Shown here: positions 34,308-43,228 of the stretch, one piece after another | Layout: each line of letters starts with the position of its first letter | How positions within the stretch are numbered: the first letter of the stretch is position 1 | Source of the DNA: Nibribacter koreensis | GTDB taxonomy: Bacteria; Bacteroidota; Bacteroidia; Cytophagales; Hymenobacteraceae | DNA: 64,000 nucleotides | Assembly (NCBI RefSeq): GCF_039541795.1 | Contig: NZ_BAABGX010000002.1 | Coordinates: 1,116,001-1,180,000, forward strand | Reading direction: 5' to 3' | Notes under the pieces: model-generated | Told to the model about the DNA's origin: nothing | Databases searched by the model: none | Seen by the model: the letters and a program-made list of their open reading frames with translations, nothing else | Made by a program: the position numbers and the translations under genes

Positions 34308-35324
34308 TTACTTTCCTAAATGTTGTTGCCAAGCCCATGAGCTTGCCAGACTTTCTTCAAGAGATAAAGATGTCTTAAAGCCAAGTTCTTGGGTTGCCTT
34401 GGTCACATCTGCATAGATGGCGGGCACGTCACCAGCCCTGCGTGGCCCAGTAGTGTATGCGAACGGCTTGCCTGTTGCTTTTTCAAATGCCTTTACCACG
34501 TCCAATACACTGCTTCCCTGCCCTGTGCCAATGTTGAAGACCTCAAAAGCGGCAGGCTCCTCTTTCTCCAAACGCTTAATAGCCGCCACGTGCGCTTTGG
34601 CCAGGTCCACTACGTGCACATAGTCTCTAATACAGCTCCCATCTGGAGTGTCATAGTCAGTACCATACACAGTGAGACTATCTCTTAAACCGGCGGCCGT
34701 CTGTGTAATGAAAGGCACCAGGTTGTTTGGAATACCTAAGGGAAGCTCGCCAATCAGCGCCGACTCATGCGCTCCGACCGGGTTGAAATATCTGAGCGCG
34801 ATGGTTCTTAGCGAGCTTCCGCTAGAAGCCACATCTCTTAGAATCTCCTCATCAATCTTTTTGGTATTGCCGTAAGGCGAGTTGGCTTTCTGGGTAGGCG
34901 TTTCTTCGGTGACAGGAAGTTTTTCTGGAATGCCATACACGGTACAAGAAGAAGAGAACACCAAACGCGTCACCTTATTGGCTTCCATCACTTGCAAAAG
35001 CGTCACCAAGCCTGCCACGTTGTTGTGGTAGTACTTCAAAGGTTCTGCCACCGACTCTCCCACGGCCTTAAAAGCGGCAAAGTGAATGACCCCGGCAATA
35101 TCACCTTCTTTGGTAAACACTTCTTGCAAGGCCTTCGCGTCTGTGCAATCTACCTTATGGCAAACCACGTCATGGACCAGAATCTGAGAAATGCCTGTTA
35201 GCATCCGTTCCTCTGAATTGCTGAAGTCATCTACAATAATAGGCGTATAGCCGGCATTAGCCAACTCTACCACTGTATGCGAGCCAATATACCCTGCGCC
35301 CCCTGTAACTAGTATTTTACTCAT
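34308..35324 (-). CDS. galE: UDP-glucose 4-epimerase
   Basis: 338 residues from ATG 35324 (MSKILVTGGAGYIGSHTVVE). Catalytic SSSCTVYG and NSPYGNTKKIDEEIL (YxxxK), ALRYFNPVGAHESALIGE, and DGSCIRDYVHVVDLAKAHVA are classic GalE blocks. Interconverts UDP-Glc and UDP-Gal for surface sugars. A TTG two codons upstream is also in frame but less likely. 9 nt after the dehydrogenase gene. Confidence 0.95.
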   Translation of the reverse strand: MSKILVTGGAGYIGSHTVVELANAGYTPIIVDDFSNSEERMLTGISQILVHDVVCHKVDCTDAKALQEVFTKEGDIAGVIHFAAFKAVGESVAEPLKYYHNNVAGLVTLLQVMEANKVTRLVFSSSCTVYGIPEKLPVTEETPTQKANSPYGNTKKIDEEILRDVASSGSSLRTIALRYFNPVGAHESALIGELPLGIPNNLVPFITQTAAGLRDSLTVYGTDYDTPDGSCIRDYVHVVDLAKAHVAAIKRLEKEEPAAFEVFNIGTGQGSSVLDVVKAFEKATGKPFAYTTGPRRAGDVPAIYADVTKATQELGFKTSLSLEESLASSWAWQQHLGK

Positions 35325-35333
35325 ATTCAATTT

Positions 35334-36623
35334 TTATAAGCTCCAGTATGGTAGAGAATTGATCTTACCGCGGTAAATTCCTTTCAGGTCGATCACGATT
35401 GGATGGTCTGTAGAGATGCTCTTGAAGTAGCTTTCGTCCAAGCCCAGATAGTCTTTATGGTTAACGGCCACTACAATGGCATCATAGTCATTGGTTGGTG
35501 TTTCTTTAAGCCCAAAACCGTACTCATGTTCCAACTCTTGAGAATCAGCGTATGGGTCCACCACGTCCACCTGCACCCCGAAGCTCTTGAGCTCATTGAT
35601 GACATCTGCTACTTTTGAATTGCGGATGTCTTCTACGTTCTCCTTGAAGGTAGCGCCCATCACCAATACTTTGGCTTTAGAGATGGCCTTGCCTTCTTTA
35701 ATCATCATTTTAATGGCTTTGCTGGCCACGTAAGCGCCCATGCCGTCATTGATGGTACGGCCGCTCAAGATAATTTTAGAGTCATAGCCCAGGGCTTTGG
35801 CTTTGTAGGTCAAGTAATACGGATCCACGCCAATGCAATGTCCGCCTACCAGTCCCGGGAAGAATTTCAGGAAGTTCCACTTGGTGCCCGAGGCCTCCAA
35901 TACTTCATAGGTGTTGATGTCCATTCTGTCAAAGATGATGGACAGTTCGTTCATCAACGCGATGTTCACGTCGCGCTGGGTGTTCTCAATGATCTTGGCC
36001 GCCTCGGCTACCTTGATAGAAGACGCACGGTGCACGCCGGCCTCAATCACCAGCTCGTATACCTTAGCCACGACGTCCAGAGACTCAGCGTCACAGCCAG
36101 AAACTACCTTTACAATCTTGGTAAGCGTATGCTCTTTGTCGCCCGGGTTGATGCGCTCCGGGGAGTAGCCCACTTTAAAGTCTTGATGGAATTTCAAGCC
36201 AGACTCGCGCTCCAGCACCGGTATGCAGTCTTCTTCGGTACAGCCCGGATAAACGGTTGACTCATACACCACGTAATCTCCTTTTTTCAACACCTTACCA
36301 ACCGTAGAAGAGGCGCCCAACAGAGGTTTCAAGTCTGGTAAGGCATAGGCGTCAATGGGAGTAGGCACTGCCACAATAAAGAAACGCGCCTCTCTTAATA
36401 CCTCCAAGTCATGCGTAAAGGTGATGTCTGTGCCTTCAAAGGCAGAAGCTTCTAATTCACCGCTGGGATCAATGTTGTTGCGCATCATCTCTACACGCTT
36501 CTCATTGATATCAAACCCAATCACACTGATTTTTTTGGCGAACTCCAACGCAATAGGGAGTCCCACATATCCTAATCCGATTACTGCTAGTTTGGCCTCT
36601 TTGTTAAGTAGTTGCTGATACAC
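35334..36623 (-). CDS. nucleotide sugar dehydrogenase (TviB/WbpO-like, UDP-HexNAc 6-dehydrogenase)
   Basis: NAD-dependent oxidation of a UDP-sugar C6 to the uronic acid. 429 residues with GTG start at 36623. NAD-binding AVIGLGYVGLPIALEFA, VAVPTPIDAYALPDLKPL, EAAKIIENTQRDVNIALMNE and catalytic Cys in GGHCIGVDPYYLTYKAKALG. The insert pattern and the ENTQRDVNIALMNEL block match the TviB/WbpO group that makes UDP-GalNAcA or UDP-GlcNAcA. It follows the acetyltransferase gene by 10 nt. Confidence 0.93.
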   Translation of the reverse strand: MYQQLLNKEAKLAVIGLGYVGLPIALEFAKKISVIGFDINEKRVEMMRNNIDPSGELEASAFEGTDITFTHDLEVLREARFFIVAVPTPIDAYALPDLKPLLGASSTVGKVLKKGDYVVYESTVYPGCTEEDCIPVLERESGLKFHQDFKVGYSPERINPGDKEHTLTKIVKVVSGCDAESLDVVAKVYELVIEAGVHRASSIKVAEAAKIIENTQRDVNIALMNELSIIFDRMDINTYEVLEASGTKWNFLKFFPGLVGGHCIGVDPYYLTYKAKALGYDSKIILSGRTINDGMGAYVASKAIKMMIKEGKAISKAKVLVMGATFKENVEDIRNSKVADVINELKSFGVQVDVVDPYADSQELEHEYGFGLKETPTNDYDAIVVAVNHKDYLGLDESYFKSISTDHPIVIDLKGIYRGKINSLPYWSL

Positions 36624-36633
36624 AAGTATTCTA

Positions 36634-37224
36634 TTAAATGGATAACCTTGTTACTGTATTATTTTCTATCTGGTAGATTTCTCCGGTCTCGGGGCAATTG
36701 GCTTTGTTCGCTTCGTCAAAGACCAGCTTGTGGCCCGCCTCGCTCACCCAACCATGTTGCTTGGATGGATTGCCGTACACCAGGGCATACGGCGGTACGT
36801 CTTTGGTGACCACCGCTCCGGCGCCAATCAAAGCGTAGGATCCAATGGTGTTCCCGCAGACAATGGTGGCGTTGGCACCAATACTCGCGCCTTTCTGCAC
36901 CAACGTCTTTAGGTACCCTCCTCTTCGGTTAATGGCACTTCTGGGATTTAACACATTGGTAAACACCATGGACGGACCCAGGAACACATCGTCCTCGCAG
37001 ACTACTCCGCTGTAGACAGAGACGTTGTTCTGGATTTTTACATTCTCGCCTAGGACCACGTCTGGTGAGATGACAACGTTCTGCCCTATGTTGCAGCGCT
37101 TGCCAATGGTACAATTAGGCATGATATGGGAGAAATGCCAGATCTTGGTGCCCTCGCCTATGGTGCAGCCCTCATCTAGGACGGCGGTTTCATGGGCAAA
37201 GTAGGATTGAGAAGTTTCTGACAT
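36634..37224 (-). CDS. WbpD-like sugar N-acetyltransferase (left-handed beta helix)
   Basis: 196 residues from ATG 37224. Hexapeptide repeats form a left-handed beta helix (EGTKIWHFSHIMPNCTIGKR, IGQNVVISPDVVLGENVKIQ, GASIGANATIVCGNTIGSYA). The PSMVFTNVLNPRSAI loop is typical of WbpD/WlbB, which acetylate UDP-2-acetamido-3-amino-uronic acid. Its partners WbpB and WbpE are missing from the window. First gene of the operon, 75 nt after a TACCTTTG box. Confidence 0.92.
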   Translation of the reverse strand: MSETSQSYFAHETAVLDEGCTIGEGTKIWHFSHIMPNCTIGKRCNIGQNVVISPDVVLGENVKIQNNVSVYSGVVCEDDVFLGPSMVFTNVLNPRSAINRRGGYLKTLVQKGASIGANATIVCGNTIGSYALIGAGAVVTKDVPPYALVYGNPSKQHGWVSEAGHKLVFDEANKANCPETGEIYQIENNTVTRLSI

Positions 37225-37298
37225 CGGCAAAAGGGACCCTAGAGAATCAGGCTACCTACGGACAAACCTGACAAAAGGATATCATTATTTTTAATTGG

Positions 37299-37306
37299 CA
37301 AAGGTA
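37299..37306 (-). promoter_or_regulatory. -7 box TACCTTTG of the nucleotide-sugar operon
   Basis: Exact TAnnTTTG match on the minus strand, 75 nt before the first ATG. The 130-nt gap upstream of this operon is A+T-rich and has no PAL copy. Confidence 0.6.
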
Positions 37307-37362
37307 CGGTATTTATAATAATTACTCCATGCCCTAGTAAAAGCGCTAGAAACGCCTGTTGG

Positions 37363-38217
37363 CTAAACGTGAAAAGCAGCCACGAATCTATCTTTTCCAC
37401 GTAAATCTTTTCTGACTTCTATTTTTTGGTAGCCCTGCTCCTGCAACATGGCCGCAGTCTCTTGAGCATAGCGCTCATTGATTTCAAAGTACAACTTGCC
37501 TTGGGGTTTTAACAACCCCTTAGCCACTTGGGCAATGCGCCGATAGAACAGCAAAGGGTCATGGTTGGGCACAAACAAGGCCAAGTGCGGCTCAAAAGCC
37601 AGTACATTCTCCCGCATCAGCTCTTTTTCCTCTTCCAGCACATAGGGCGGATTACTGATCACGGCATCTAAAGAGTGAGGCTCCAGCGCTGGGATCTCCT
37701 GCAGGATATCCTGGTGCAGCCATTGCACACTAGAACCTAATTGTTGACCATTCAGTTGGGCTATGGCTAGGGCGTCAGGAGAAACATCCAGTCCCCAAAC
37801 CTGGGCGGTGGGCAACTCTAAGGACAAGGTGATAGGAATACAGCCACTGCCGGTGCCAATGTCCAGCAACTTCATACCTGGGGTATGCTTGTGTGCCTGA
37901 ATGACCATCTGCACCAGTTCCTCGGTTTCTGGCCTTGGGATGAGAACTGCCGGGGACACCTGGAACTCGCGGCCGTAAAAGGAAGCCTCGCCTAATACAT
38001 ACTGCACCGGCTCCTGCTGGAGCAACCTTGGCAGAATCTTCTCTACTTGTTCTTGCAAAGGGACTGGCGCTTCAGAAAAACGCTGCTGGAGTAGCTCAAA
38101 CCGAGAACATTTTAGCTCATGCTGCAACACCCACTCAGCAATGGTTCTGGCTTCATTGGTGTCATGAGCTGTTTCCAGTTGGGCGGTGAGCTGTTGAAGA
38201 AGTTCCTGAATAGTCAT
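37363..38217 (-). CDS. prmC: release factor glutamine N5-methyltransferase
   Basis: Methylates the GGQ glutamine of peptide release factors. 284 residues from ATG 38217. N-terminal helical region with ELKCSRFELLQQRF, then EPVQYVLGEASFYGREFQVS and VLIPRPETEELV, SAM loop LDIGTGSGCIPITLSLELPT, and catalytic NPPYV in VISNPPYVLEEEKELM. Divergent from ribD across 65 nt. Confidence 0.95.
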   Translation of the reverse strand: MTIQELLQQLTAQLETAHDTNEARTIAEWVLQHELKCSRFELLQQRFSEAPVPLQEQVEKILPRLLQQEPVQYVLGEASFYGREFQVSPAVLIPRPETEELVQMVIQAHKHTPGMKLLDIGTGSGCIPITLSLELPTAQVWGLDVSPDALAIAQLNGQQLGSSVQWLHQDILQEIPALEPHSLDAVISNPPYVLEEEKELMRENVLAFEPHLALFVPNHDPLLFYRRIAQVAKGLLKPQGKLYFEINERYAQETAAMLQEQGYQKIEVRKDLRGKDRFVAAFHV

Positions 38218-38282
38218 GCCTTTGTCGGTTTTGGGCAATTTCTGAAAAAACACCCGATATTCGGCACATCAATGATAGGCTT

Positions 38283-39320
38283 ATGAAAACGGAAGACGAG
38301 AAATTCATGCAACGCGCGCTGGACCTAGCGCTTTTAGGCGAAGGCTATGCCAGACCCAACCCCCTGGTGGGCTGCGTGATTGTCCATGAAGGCAACATCA
38401 TAGGCGAAGGCTGGCACCAGCAATACGGCGGTCCGCATGCCGAGGTCAACGCCATTAACAGCGTGCAGGACAAGCGCCTGTTACCCCAGTGCCGCGTGTA
38501 TGTCACCTTGGAGCCTTGCTCGCATTTCGGCAAAACGCCGCCTTGCGCAGACCTGCTCATCAGTCATAACGTGAAGGACGTGGTCATCTGCAATACAGAC
38601 CCCAACCCCTTGGTGGCCGGCCGGGGCATCCAGAAACTGAAAGACGCCGGATGTACTGTGCAGACGGGAATCCTGGCATACAAAGGATTGGATCTGAACA
38701 AGCGCTTCTTCACGTTCCAGATCCAGAAGCGACCATATCTGGTGTTAAAATGGGCTGAGTCTGCCGATGGTTTTATTGCCCTGCCAAATCATCAAGCCTG
38801 TCAAATCTCGGGACCGCTACCACAAAAGCTAGTGCATAAATGGCGCACCCAAGAGCAGGCCATTCTGGTAGGTACACGCACCGCCCTGCATGACAATCCC
38901 AAACTCAATGTGCGCCACTGGGCGGGGCCTTCACCACTCAGGATTACCATTGACAAGCACCTGCAACTCCCTGGCACGCATCATCTATTAGACAACTCCC
39001 ATCCTACCTGGATCTATACTTTTGCCCAGAAGCCAAGTCAGTCGCAGACACACTTCGTGACGCTTTCCCGAGAACTAGATGTGCTAGACCAAATGATGCA
39101 GGACTTGCACCAGCGACAGGTACAGTCTGTACTAGTAGAAGGCGGAACCGCTTTATTAGAGTCATTCATTCACAAAGGCCTATGGGACGAGATCAGGGTC
39201 TTCAAGTCTTCTACTTACTTGAATGATGGAATTGCGGGCCCGCAGCATCCTAACCTCGATCCCACCTATAGGGAAAGAATTGGCGAGGATGAACTGTCCA
39301 TTTACCGAAACCAACTCTAA
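38283..39320 (+). CDS. ribD: bifunctional riboflavin biosynthesis deaminase/reductase
   Basis: Two steps of riboflavin synthesis in the cytosol. 345 residues. Deaminase domain (1-145) with zinc ligands HAEVNAI and PCSHFGKTPPCADLL; reductase domain from ~residue 150 with LKWAESADGFIA and VEGGTALLESFIHKGLWDEI. Start MKTEDEKFMQRALDLALLGE is standard. No FMN riboswitch was recognised upstream. Confidence 0.95.
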   Translation: MKTEDEKFMQRALDLALLGEGYARPNPLVGCVIVHEGNIIGEGWHQQYGGPHAEVNAINSVQDKRLLPQCRVYVTLEPCSHFGKTPPCADLLISHNVKDVVICNTDPNPLVAGRGIQKLKDAGCTVQTGILAYKGLDLNKRFFTFQIQKRPYLVLKWAESADGFIALPNHQACQISGPLPQKLVHKWRTQEQAILVGTRTALHDNPKLNVRHWAGPSPLRITIDKHLQLPGTHHLLDNSHPTWIYTFAQKPSQSQTHFVTLSRELDVLDQMMQDLHQRQVQSVLVEGGTALLESFIHKGLWDEIRVFKSSTYLNDGIAGPQHPNLDPTYRERIGEDELSIYRNQL

Positions 39321-39351
39321 GCGATTAAAACATCAGTAAAGTAAACAGTAT

Positions 39352-39389
39352 CGTTTTTAGCCCGTTTCTTGGGAAATAGGCCAAAAACG
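39352..39389. repeat. PAL palindrome copy 17
   Basis: CGTTTTTAGCCCG ... AGGCCAAAAACG. Tandem gap after ribD, 53 nt before the -7 box of the next gene. Confidence 0.82.
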
Positions 39390-39419
39390 GCAAGTTTACC
39401 TCTCGTTACTTATCTACAG

Positions 39420-39450
39420 TTGTAGCAGGAAACTTCAGAGGCTACCTTTG
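39420..39450 (+). promoter_or_regulatory. promoter TTG-N20-TACCTTTG
   Basis: -33 TTG (39420-39422) and exact -7 TACCTTTG (39443-39450) with a 20-nt spacer, 79 nt before the ATG of the Met-sulfoxide reductase gene. One of the two best-formed promoters in the window. Confidence 0.7.
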
Positions 39451-39528
39451 CATTAAATTTTTGGCTGATGGCTTTTCAGTTTTGGCATATAGCACATCAG
39501 CACATTCAACCATTAGCACAATATTCAA

Positions 39529-40011
39529 ATGGCAGAAAACCTGTTAATAGATGCAAGCCTCAGCAAAGAGGAGAAATACAAAGCGTTGCTTCCGCAGATA
39601 GAAGCGCTGGTAGGCCCAGAGACCGATTTGATTGCCAACTTGGCCAACACCATGGCGGCCTTGCGGCAGGGATTCGGGTTTTTCTGGGTGGGCGCGTACC
39701 TGGTAAAGGACGGCGAACTGGTTTTGGGACCTTTTCAAGGACCGGTGGCCTGCACGCGTATTCCGTTTCATAAGGGTGTGTGCGGCGCTTGCTATACCCG
39801 CCAGGAGACCATTTTGGTGCCAGACGTAGAAGCCTTCCCCGGACACATTGCCTGCAGCTCAGATTCTAAATCTGAGATTGTGGTACCGGTCATCAAAAAC
39901 GGCGAAGTGAAAATGGTGCTTGACGTGGACAGCGACCGCCTCAATGACTTTGACGAGGTAGACCAGAAGTACCTGGAGCAACTGATGAAGCTAGCCGAGA
40001 ACTGGTTCTAA
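39529..40011 (+). CDS. msrC: free methionine-(R)-sulfoxide reductase, GAF domain
   Basis: 160-residue GAF-fold enzyme repairing free Met-R-sulfoxide in the cytosol. The three functional cysteines appear as Cys75 (PVACTRI), Cys85 (GVCGACYT) and Cys109 (HIACSSDS) with spacings of 10 and 24 residues, the same as Cys84/94/118 of the E. coli enzyme. Cys88 is extra. DSKSEIVVPV and LDVDSDRLNDFDEVD complete the fold. Confidence 0.94.
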   Translation: MAENLLIDASLSKEEKYKALLPQIEALVGPETDLIANLANTMAALRQGFGFFWVGAYLVKDGELVLGPFQGPVACTRIPFHKGVCGACYTRQETILVPDVEAFPGHIACSSDSKSEIVVPVIKNGEVKMVLDVDSDRLNDFDEVDQKYLEQLMKLAENWF

Positions 40012-40049
40012 GCTAGTATCAGGTAGTGGGCATCAAGTAGCAAGACTTC

Positions 40050-40087
40050 CGTTTTTGGCCTGTTTTCTAGAAAACAGGCCAAAAACG
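40050..40087. repeat. PAL palindrome copy 18 (perfect 38-nt core)
   Basis: Exact palindrome centred on TTTTCTAGAAAA with arms CGTTTTTGGCCTG. Convergent gap, 33 nt before a separate strong terminator. Confidence 0.95.
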
Positions 40088-40120
40088 ACTTAACTAACCA
40101 ATATCAGAAACTCCCTTAAA

Positions 40121-40160
40121 ATCAGAAGCGGCTCCTTACATGTAAGGAGCCGCTTCTGAT
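40121..40160. terminator. bidirectional terminator
   Basis: Perfect 40-nt palindrome ATCAGAAGCGGCTCCTTACA and complement, between convergent msrC and the PSD gene, with T/A-rich flanks. Confidence 0.9.
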
Positions 40161-40199
40161 TTATATATACCTCTTAATATCTTGTTACCTGATACCAGC

Positions 40200-40865
40200 T
40201 TAAACCGTGGTTTTCAATTGAGCTATCACGGTCTGGCCGCCTTTGGTCTTTTGGCCTAGCTGTACTTTTACTTCGGTGTCTAGGGGAACAAAGATGTCTA
40301 CGCGCGAGCCGAACTTGATGAAACCGAACTCTTCGCCTTGGTTTACTTCATCGCCTTCTTTTACATACCACACAATACGACGCGCCATGGCACCAGCAAT
40401 TTGTCTAAACAACACTTCTGGACCGGCCAGAGATTCTACCACCGTAGTAGTGCGCTCATTCTTGGTACTGGATTTTGGGTGCCAAGCCACCAGGTAATTA
40501 CCCGGGTGGTATTTAAAGTACTTTACCACGCCAGAAACCGGGTTACGGGTAATGTGCACGTTAATAGGCGACATAAAGATGGAGATCTGTTTGCGCATGC
40601 CCTGGAAGTACTCGGGCTCCTCTACGTCCTCAATCACTACTACTTTCCCGTCGGCGGGGGCTATCACCAAGTCCTCGTGCAACAGCAGGTTGCGGTACGG
40701 GCTCCGGAAGAACTGAAGAATGAGCAGGAATACTATCGCAGAGGCACCGGTGAAAATTCGGTTAACGAGTAGGTTGCTGTTAAAATAATAAAGTACCAGG
40801 TTAGCGATTAACAAGCCGAGCAAGGTAAAGAACAGAATCTTTCGTCCTTCTTTGTGAATTTTCAT
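40200..40865 (-). CDS. phosphatidylserine decarboxylase family protein
   Basis: Makes phosphatidylethanolamine from phosphatidylserine in the inner membrane. 221 residues, the short form. Two N-terminal membrane helices (ILFFTLLGLLIANLVLYYF; IFTGASAIVFLLILQFF), then FRSPYR and APADGKVVVIEDV, FMSPINVHITRNPVSG, and FIKFGSRVDIFVP: the Gly-Ser bond is where self-cleavage makes the pyruvoyl group. Upstream CdsA (42353-43186) supplies CDP-diacylglycerol for the same lipid pathway. Confidence 0.93.
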   Translation of the reverse strand: MKIHKEGRKILFFTLLGLLIANLVLYYFNSNLLVNRIFTGASAIVFLLILQFFRSPYRNLLLHEDLVIAPADGKVVVIEDVEEPEYFQGMRKQISIFMSPINVHITRNPVSGVVKYFKYHPGNYLVAWHPKSSTKNERTTTVVESLAGPEVLFRQIAGAMARRIVWYVKEGDEVNQGEEFGFIKFGSRVDIFVPLDTEVKVQLGQKTKGGQTVIAQLKTTV

Positions 40866-40888
40866 GTACTCCTTTTAGATAGTTACAG

Positions 40889-40896
40889 CAAAAATA
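40889..40896 (-). promoter_or_regulatory. -7 box TATTTTTG of the PSD gene
   Basis: Minus-strand TATTTTTG, 24 nt before the ATG, directly after the terminator of the upstream GDH gene. Confidence 0.5.
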
Positions 40897-40900
40897 TAAA

Positions 40901-40937
40901 AAAACCGCCTCCTATCTACAAAGACGGGAAGCGGTTT
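40901..40937 (-). terminator. terminator of the first GDH gene
   Basis: AAACCGC ... GCGGTTT stem; on the minus strand it ends in a run of seven T. 41 nt after the GDH stop. Confidence 0.75.
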
Positions 40938-40977
40938 CTTAAGTTTTATAAATTTTTGCCTCTACGGCGTCGGCATC

Positions 40978-42252
40978 CTAGAATCCGCCACGGAATTTAT
41001 AGGTCTGCGCTACCTTGTCAATGGCCACGATGTAGGCCGCAATACGCATTGGCACGTTGTATTTCTGTGAGGCGTCATACACCTTATTAAAGGCTTCGGT
41101 CATGATGCGCTCAGAGCGCTCAGTCACCATCTCCAGGCTCCACTTGTAGCCCATGCGGTTCTGCACCCACTCAAAGTAAGAAACAGTCACCCCGCCAGAG
41201 TTGGCCAGGATGTCTGGCACTACCATGATGCCTTTCTCATTGATGATGCGGTCAGCGTTGGCAGACGTTGGGCCGTTGGCACCTTCTACAATCAGTCTGG
41301 CCTGGATCTTATCTGCGTTGTGCACGGTAATCACATCCTCCACAGCAGCGGGCACCAACAAGTCTACTTTAGAAGTCAACAAGTCATCATTGCTGATTTT
41401 CTCGGCACCCATGTAGCCTTCTAGTCTACCGTTGTGGGCGTTTTTATAAATGATAGCCTCGTCAATGTTGATGCCGTTCTCGTTCCAGTAGGCACCGCTT
41501 ACGTCACTAACACCTAATATCTTAACACCGCGCTCTGCCAACAGCTTAGCCGCCCAAGAACCTACGTTCCCGAAGCCTTGCACCGCCGCCGTAGTTTGGT
41601 AAGGATCCATACCCAGACGATCCATGGCCGCCATGGCAGACACCATCACGCCCCGTCCGGTAGCCTCCACGCGGCCTAGTGAACCACCTAATACCAACGG
41701 CTTACCCGTCACTACAGAGTTCACGGTCATGCCCTTGGTCTTAGAATACTCATCCATCAACCAGGCCATTTCTCTTGGACCAGTACCCATGTCTGGCGCA
41801 GGAATATCCTGGTCAGGGCCAAAGGTATCAATCAAGGCAACGGTATAGGCACGGGTTAAGCGCTCCAACTCACCGGCAGACATAGTGCTAGGATCACAGA
41901 TGATACCACCTTTGGCACCGCCGTAAGGAATATCCACCACGGCGCACTTCCAGGTCATCCAGGCGGCAAGGGCTTTCACCTCGTCTAGGAACACACCCAT
42001 ATCATAGCGGATACCGCCTTTTGACGGACCCAAGATGGTAGAGTGCACTACTCTAAAGCCTTCAAACACCCTGATGCTACCATCATCCATGGTCACAGGC
42101 AGGTTGACAATCACCTGACGGGCCGGCGATTTTAATACGTTATAGGTCTCATCGTCTAGTCCAAGTGCTTCAGCAGCAATGTTGAAGCGGGACATCATAG
42201 ACTCAAATGGGCTCTCTTTGTCCTTTATCGGGGCAGGTTCTTTATAGGCCAT
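40978..42252 (-). CDS. Glu/Leu/Phe/Val dehydrogenase (paralog 1)
   Basis: Interconverts glutamate and 2-oxoglutarate plus ammonia. 424 residues, hexameric small-GDH type. Substrate region GPSKGGIRYDMGVFLDEVKA, catalytic Lys in KCAVVDIPYGGAKGGI, PDMGTGPREMAWLMDEYSKT, nucleotide site VQGFGNVGSWAAKLLAERG, and NADKIQARLIVEGANGPTSA. A second, distant paralog is at 56340-57566. Coenzyme preference cannot be told by eye. Confidence 0.95.
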   Translation of the reverse strand: MAYKEPAPIKDKESPFESMMSRFNIAAEALGLDDETYNVLKSPARQVIVNLPVTMDDGSIRVFEGFRVVHSTILGPSKGGIRYDMGVFLDEVKALAAWMTWKCAVVDIPYGGAKGGIICDPSTMSAGELERLTRAYTVALIDTFGPDQDIPAPDMGTGPREMAWLMDEYSKTKGMTVNSVVTGKPLVLGGSLGRVEATGRGVMVSAMAAMDRLGMDPYQTTAAVQGFGNVGSWAAKLLAERGVKILGVSDVSGAYWNENGINIDEAIIYKNAHNGRLEGYMGAEKISNDDLLTSKVDLLVPAAVEDVITVHNADKIQARLIVEGANGPTSANADRIINEKGIMVVPDILANSGGVTVSYFEWVQNRMGYKWSLEMVTERSERIMTEAFNKVYDASQKYNVPMRIAAYIVAIDKVAQTYKFRGGF

Positions 42253-42289
42253 ATTATCAATTTTATAATTCTGGGTTCTATTAGGGTCA

Positions 42290-42297
42290 CAAAATTA
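42290..42297 (-). promoter_or_regulatory. -7 box TAATTTTG of GDH paralog 1
   Basis: Minus-strand TAATTTTG, 38 nt before the ATG; no -33 TTG at the right spacing. Confidence 0.5.
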
Positions 42298-42352
42298 GAA
42301 GTTTTTTAACGCAAAGCCAGAAATCAATGCGCTATTCATGATTTGTTCTTGC

Positions 42353-43186
42353 TTAACGGACTAACTCCAAAAAGGCTACCAAAAAAGGCACTACTAAGAT
42401 TAAACTGTCAAACCTGTCCAGGATGCCGCCGTGCCCAGGAATCAAGGTCCCTGAGTCTTTCACATCTAGGCTTCTTTTCAGCATGGACTCCACCAAATCA
42501 CCCAGCACGCCAAACACAGACACCAACGCGCCCACGCCCAGCCACTGCACCAGGGTAAGGTCCTCAAAATAGATAGACAACACATAAGCGACTGTGAGCG
42601 CCAGGATGACGCCTCCCACCATGCCTTCCCAGGTCTTGCCCGGCGATATTCTAGGAAACAGCTTGTGCCTCCCAAACGACTTGCCCGCGATGTAGGCTCC
42701 CGTGTCTGAGGCCCAGATCAAGAACATAACGCCCAGAATGATCTGCCAGCTGTAGCGGTCTGGCAAGAAAGCCAGCACGTGCAGCATGCTAAACGGCGCG
42801 GCAATGTAGAGAACGCCTGTAAGCGTCAAGGCGATGTTGGTGAACGGCTGGGCTTTCTTGCGGTAGAGTTCGGCTACTAAGACCAAGAGCATGACCGGTG
42901 GCAGAAGAAACAGCCAGTCGCTGGTGATCTGGTCCTGCTTGATTAAAAAGCAGAGCACATACAGACCCACGCCCAAGAGCAAGCCCATGGCGCGGTTGGG
43001 TTGAAAACCTTTGGTGGTAAGCAGGCGGTAGAACTCCAGAAGCCCCAGCACGGTCAAGGCCAGAAACAGCAGGAAGAACGTCCACTCACTAAAGTAAATG
43101 CCTCCTACAAAAAGTGTGGCGCCCGCGGCTCCGGCCCAGATGCGCTGTTGCAGGTTGTTGAGAGGTTTCTTGGTTGGTATCTCCAT
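42353..43186 (-). CDS. cdsA: phosphatidate cytidylyltransferase
   Basis: Makes CDP-diacylglycerol at the inner membrane. 277 residues from ATG 43186 (MEIPTKKPLNNLQQRIWAGA). About eight helices; the signature is in SPGKTWEGMVGG and LIPGHGGILDRFDSLILVVP. The frame stays open upstream to 43366, but that stretch translates a PAL repeat (FLASFPENSPKTKHPS) and is not part of the protein. Downstream of the CPBP protease gene by 71 nt. Confidence 0.94.
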   Translation of the reverse strand: MEIPTKKPLNNLQQRIWAGAAGATLFVGGIYFSEWTFFLLFLALTVLGLLEFYRLLTTKGFQPNRAMGLLLGVGLYVLCFLIKQDQITSDWLFLLPPVMLLVLVAELYRKKAQPFTNIALTLTGVLYIAAPFSMLHVLAFLPDRYSWQIILGVMFLIWASDTGAYIAGKSFGRHKLFPRISPGKTWEGMVGGVILALTVAYVLSIYFEDLTLVQWLGVGALVSVFGVLGDLVESMLKRSLDVKDSGTLIPGHGGILDRFDSLILVVPFLVAFLELVR

Positions 43187-43228
43187 AAAGGTAGGATAGG
43201 CGTTAAACGGCCTGCGCGATGGATGTTT

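Noticed and set aside
38283..38300. FMN riboswitch upstream of ribD
   Set aside because: Only 65 nt separate it from prmC, too short for an RFN element, and no conserved core was seen.
39468..39773. Alternative frame overlapping the start of msrC
   Set aside because: The overlapping msrC frame has all catalytic cysteines at the exact family spacing.
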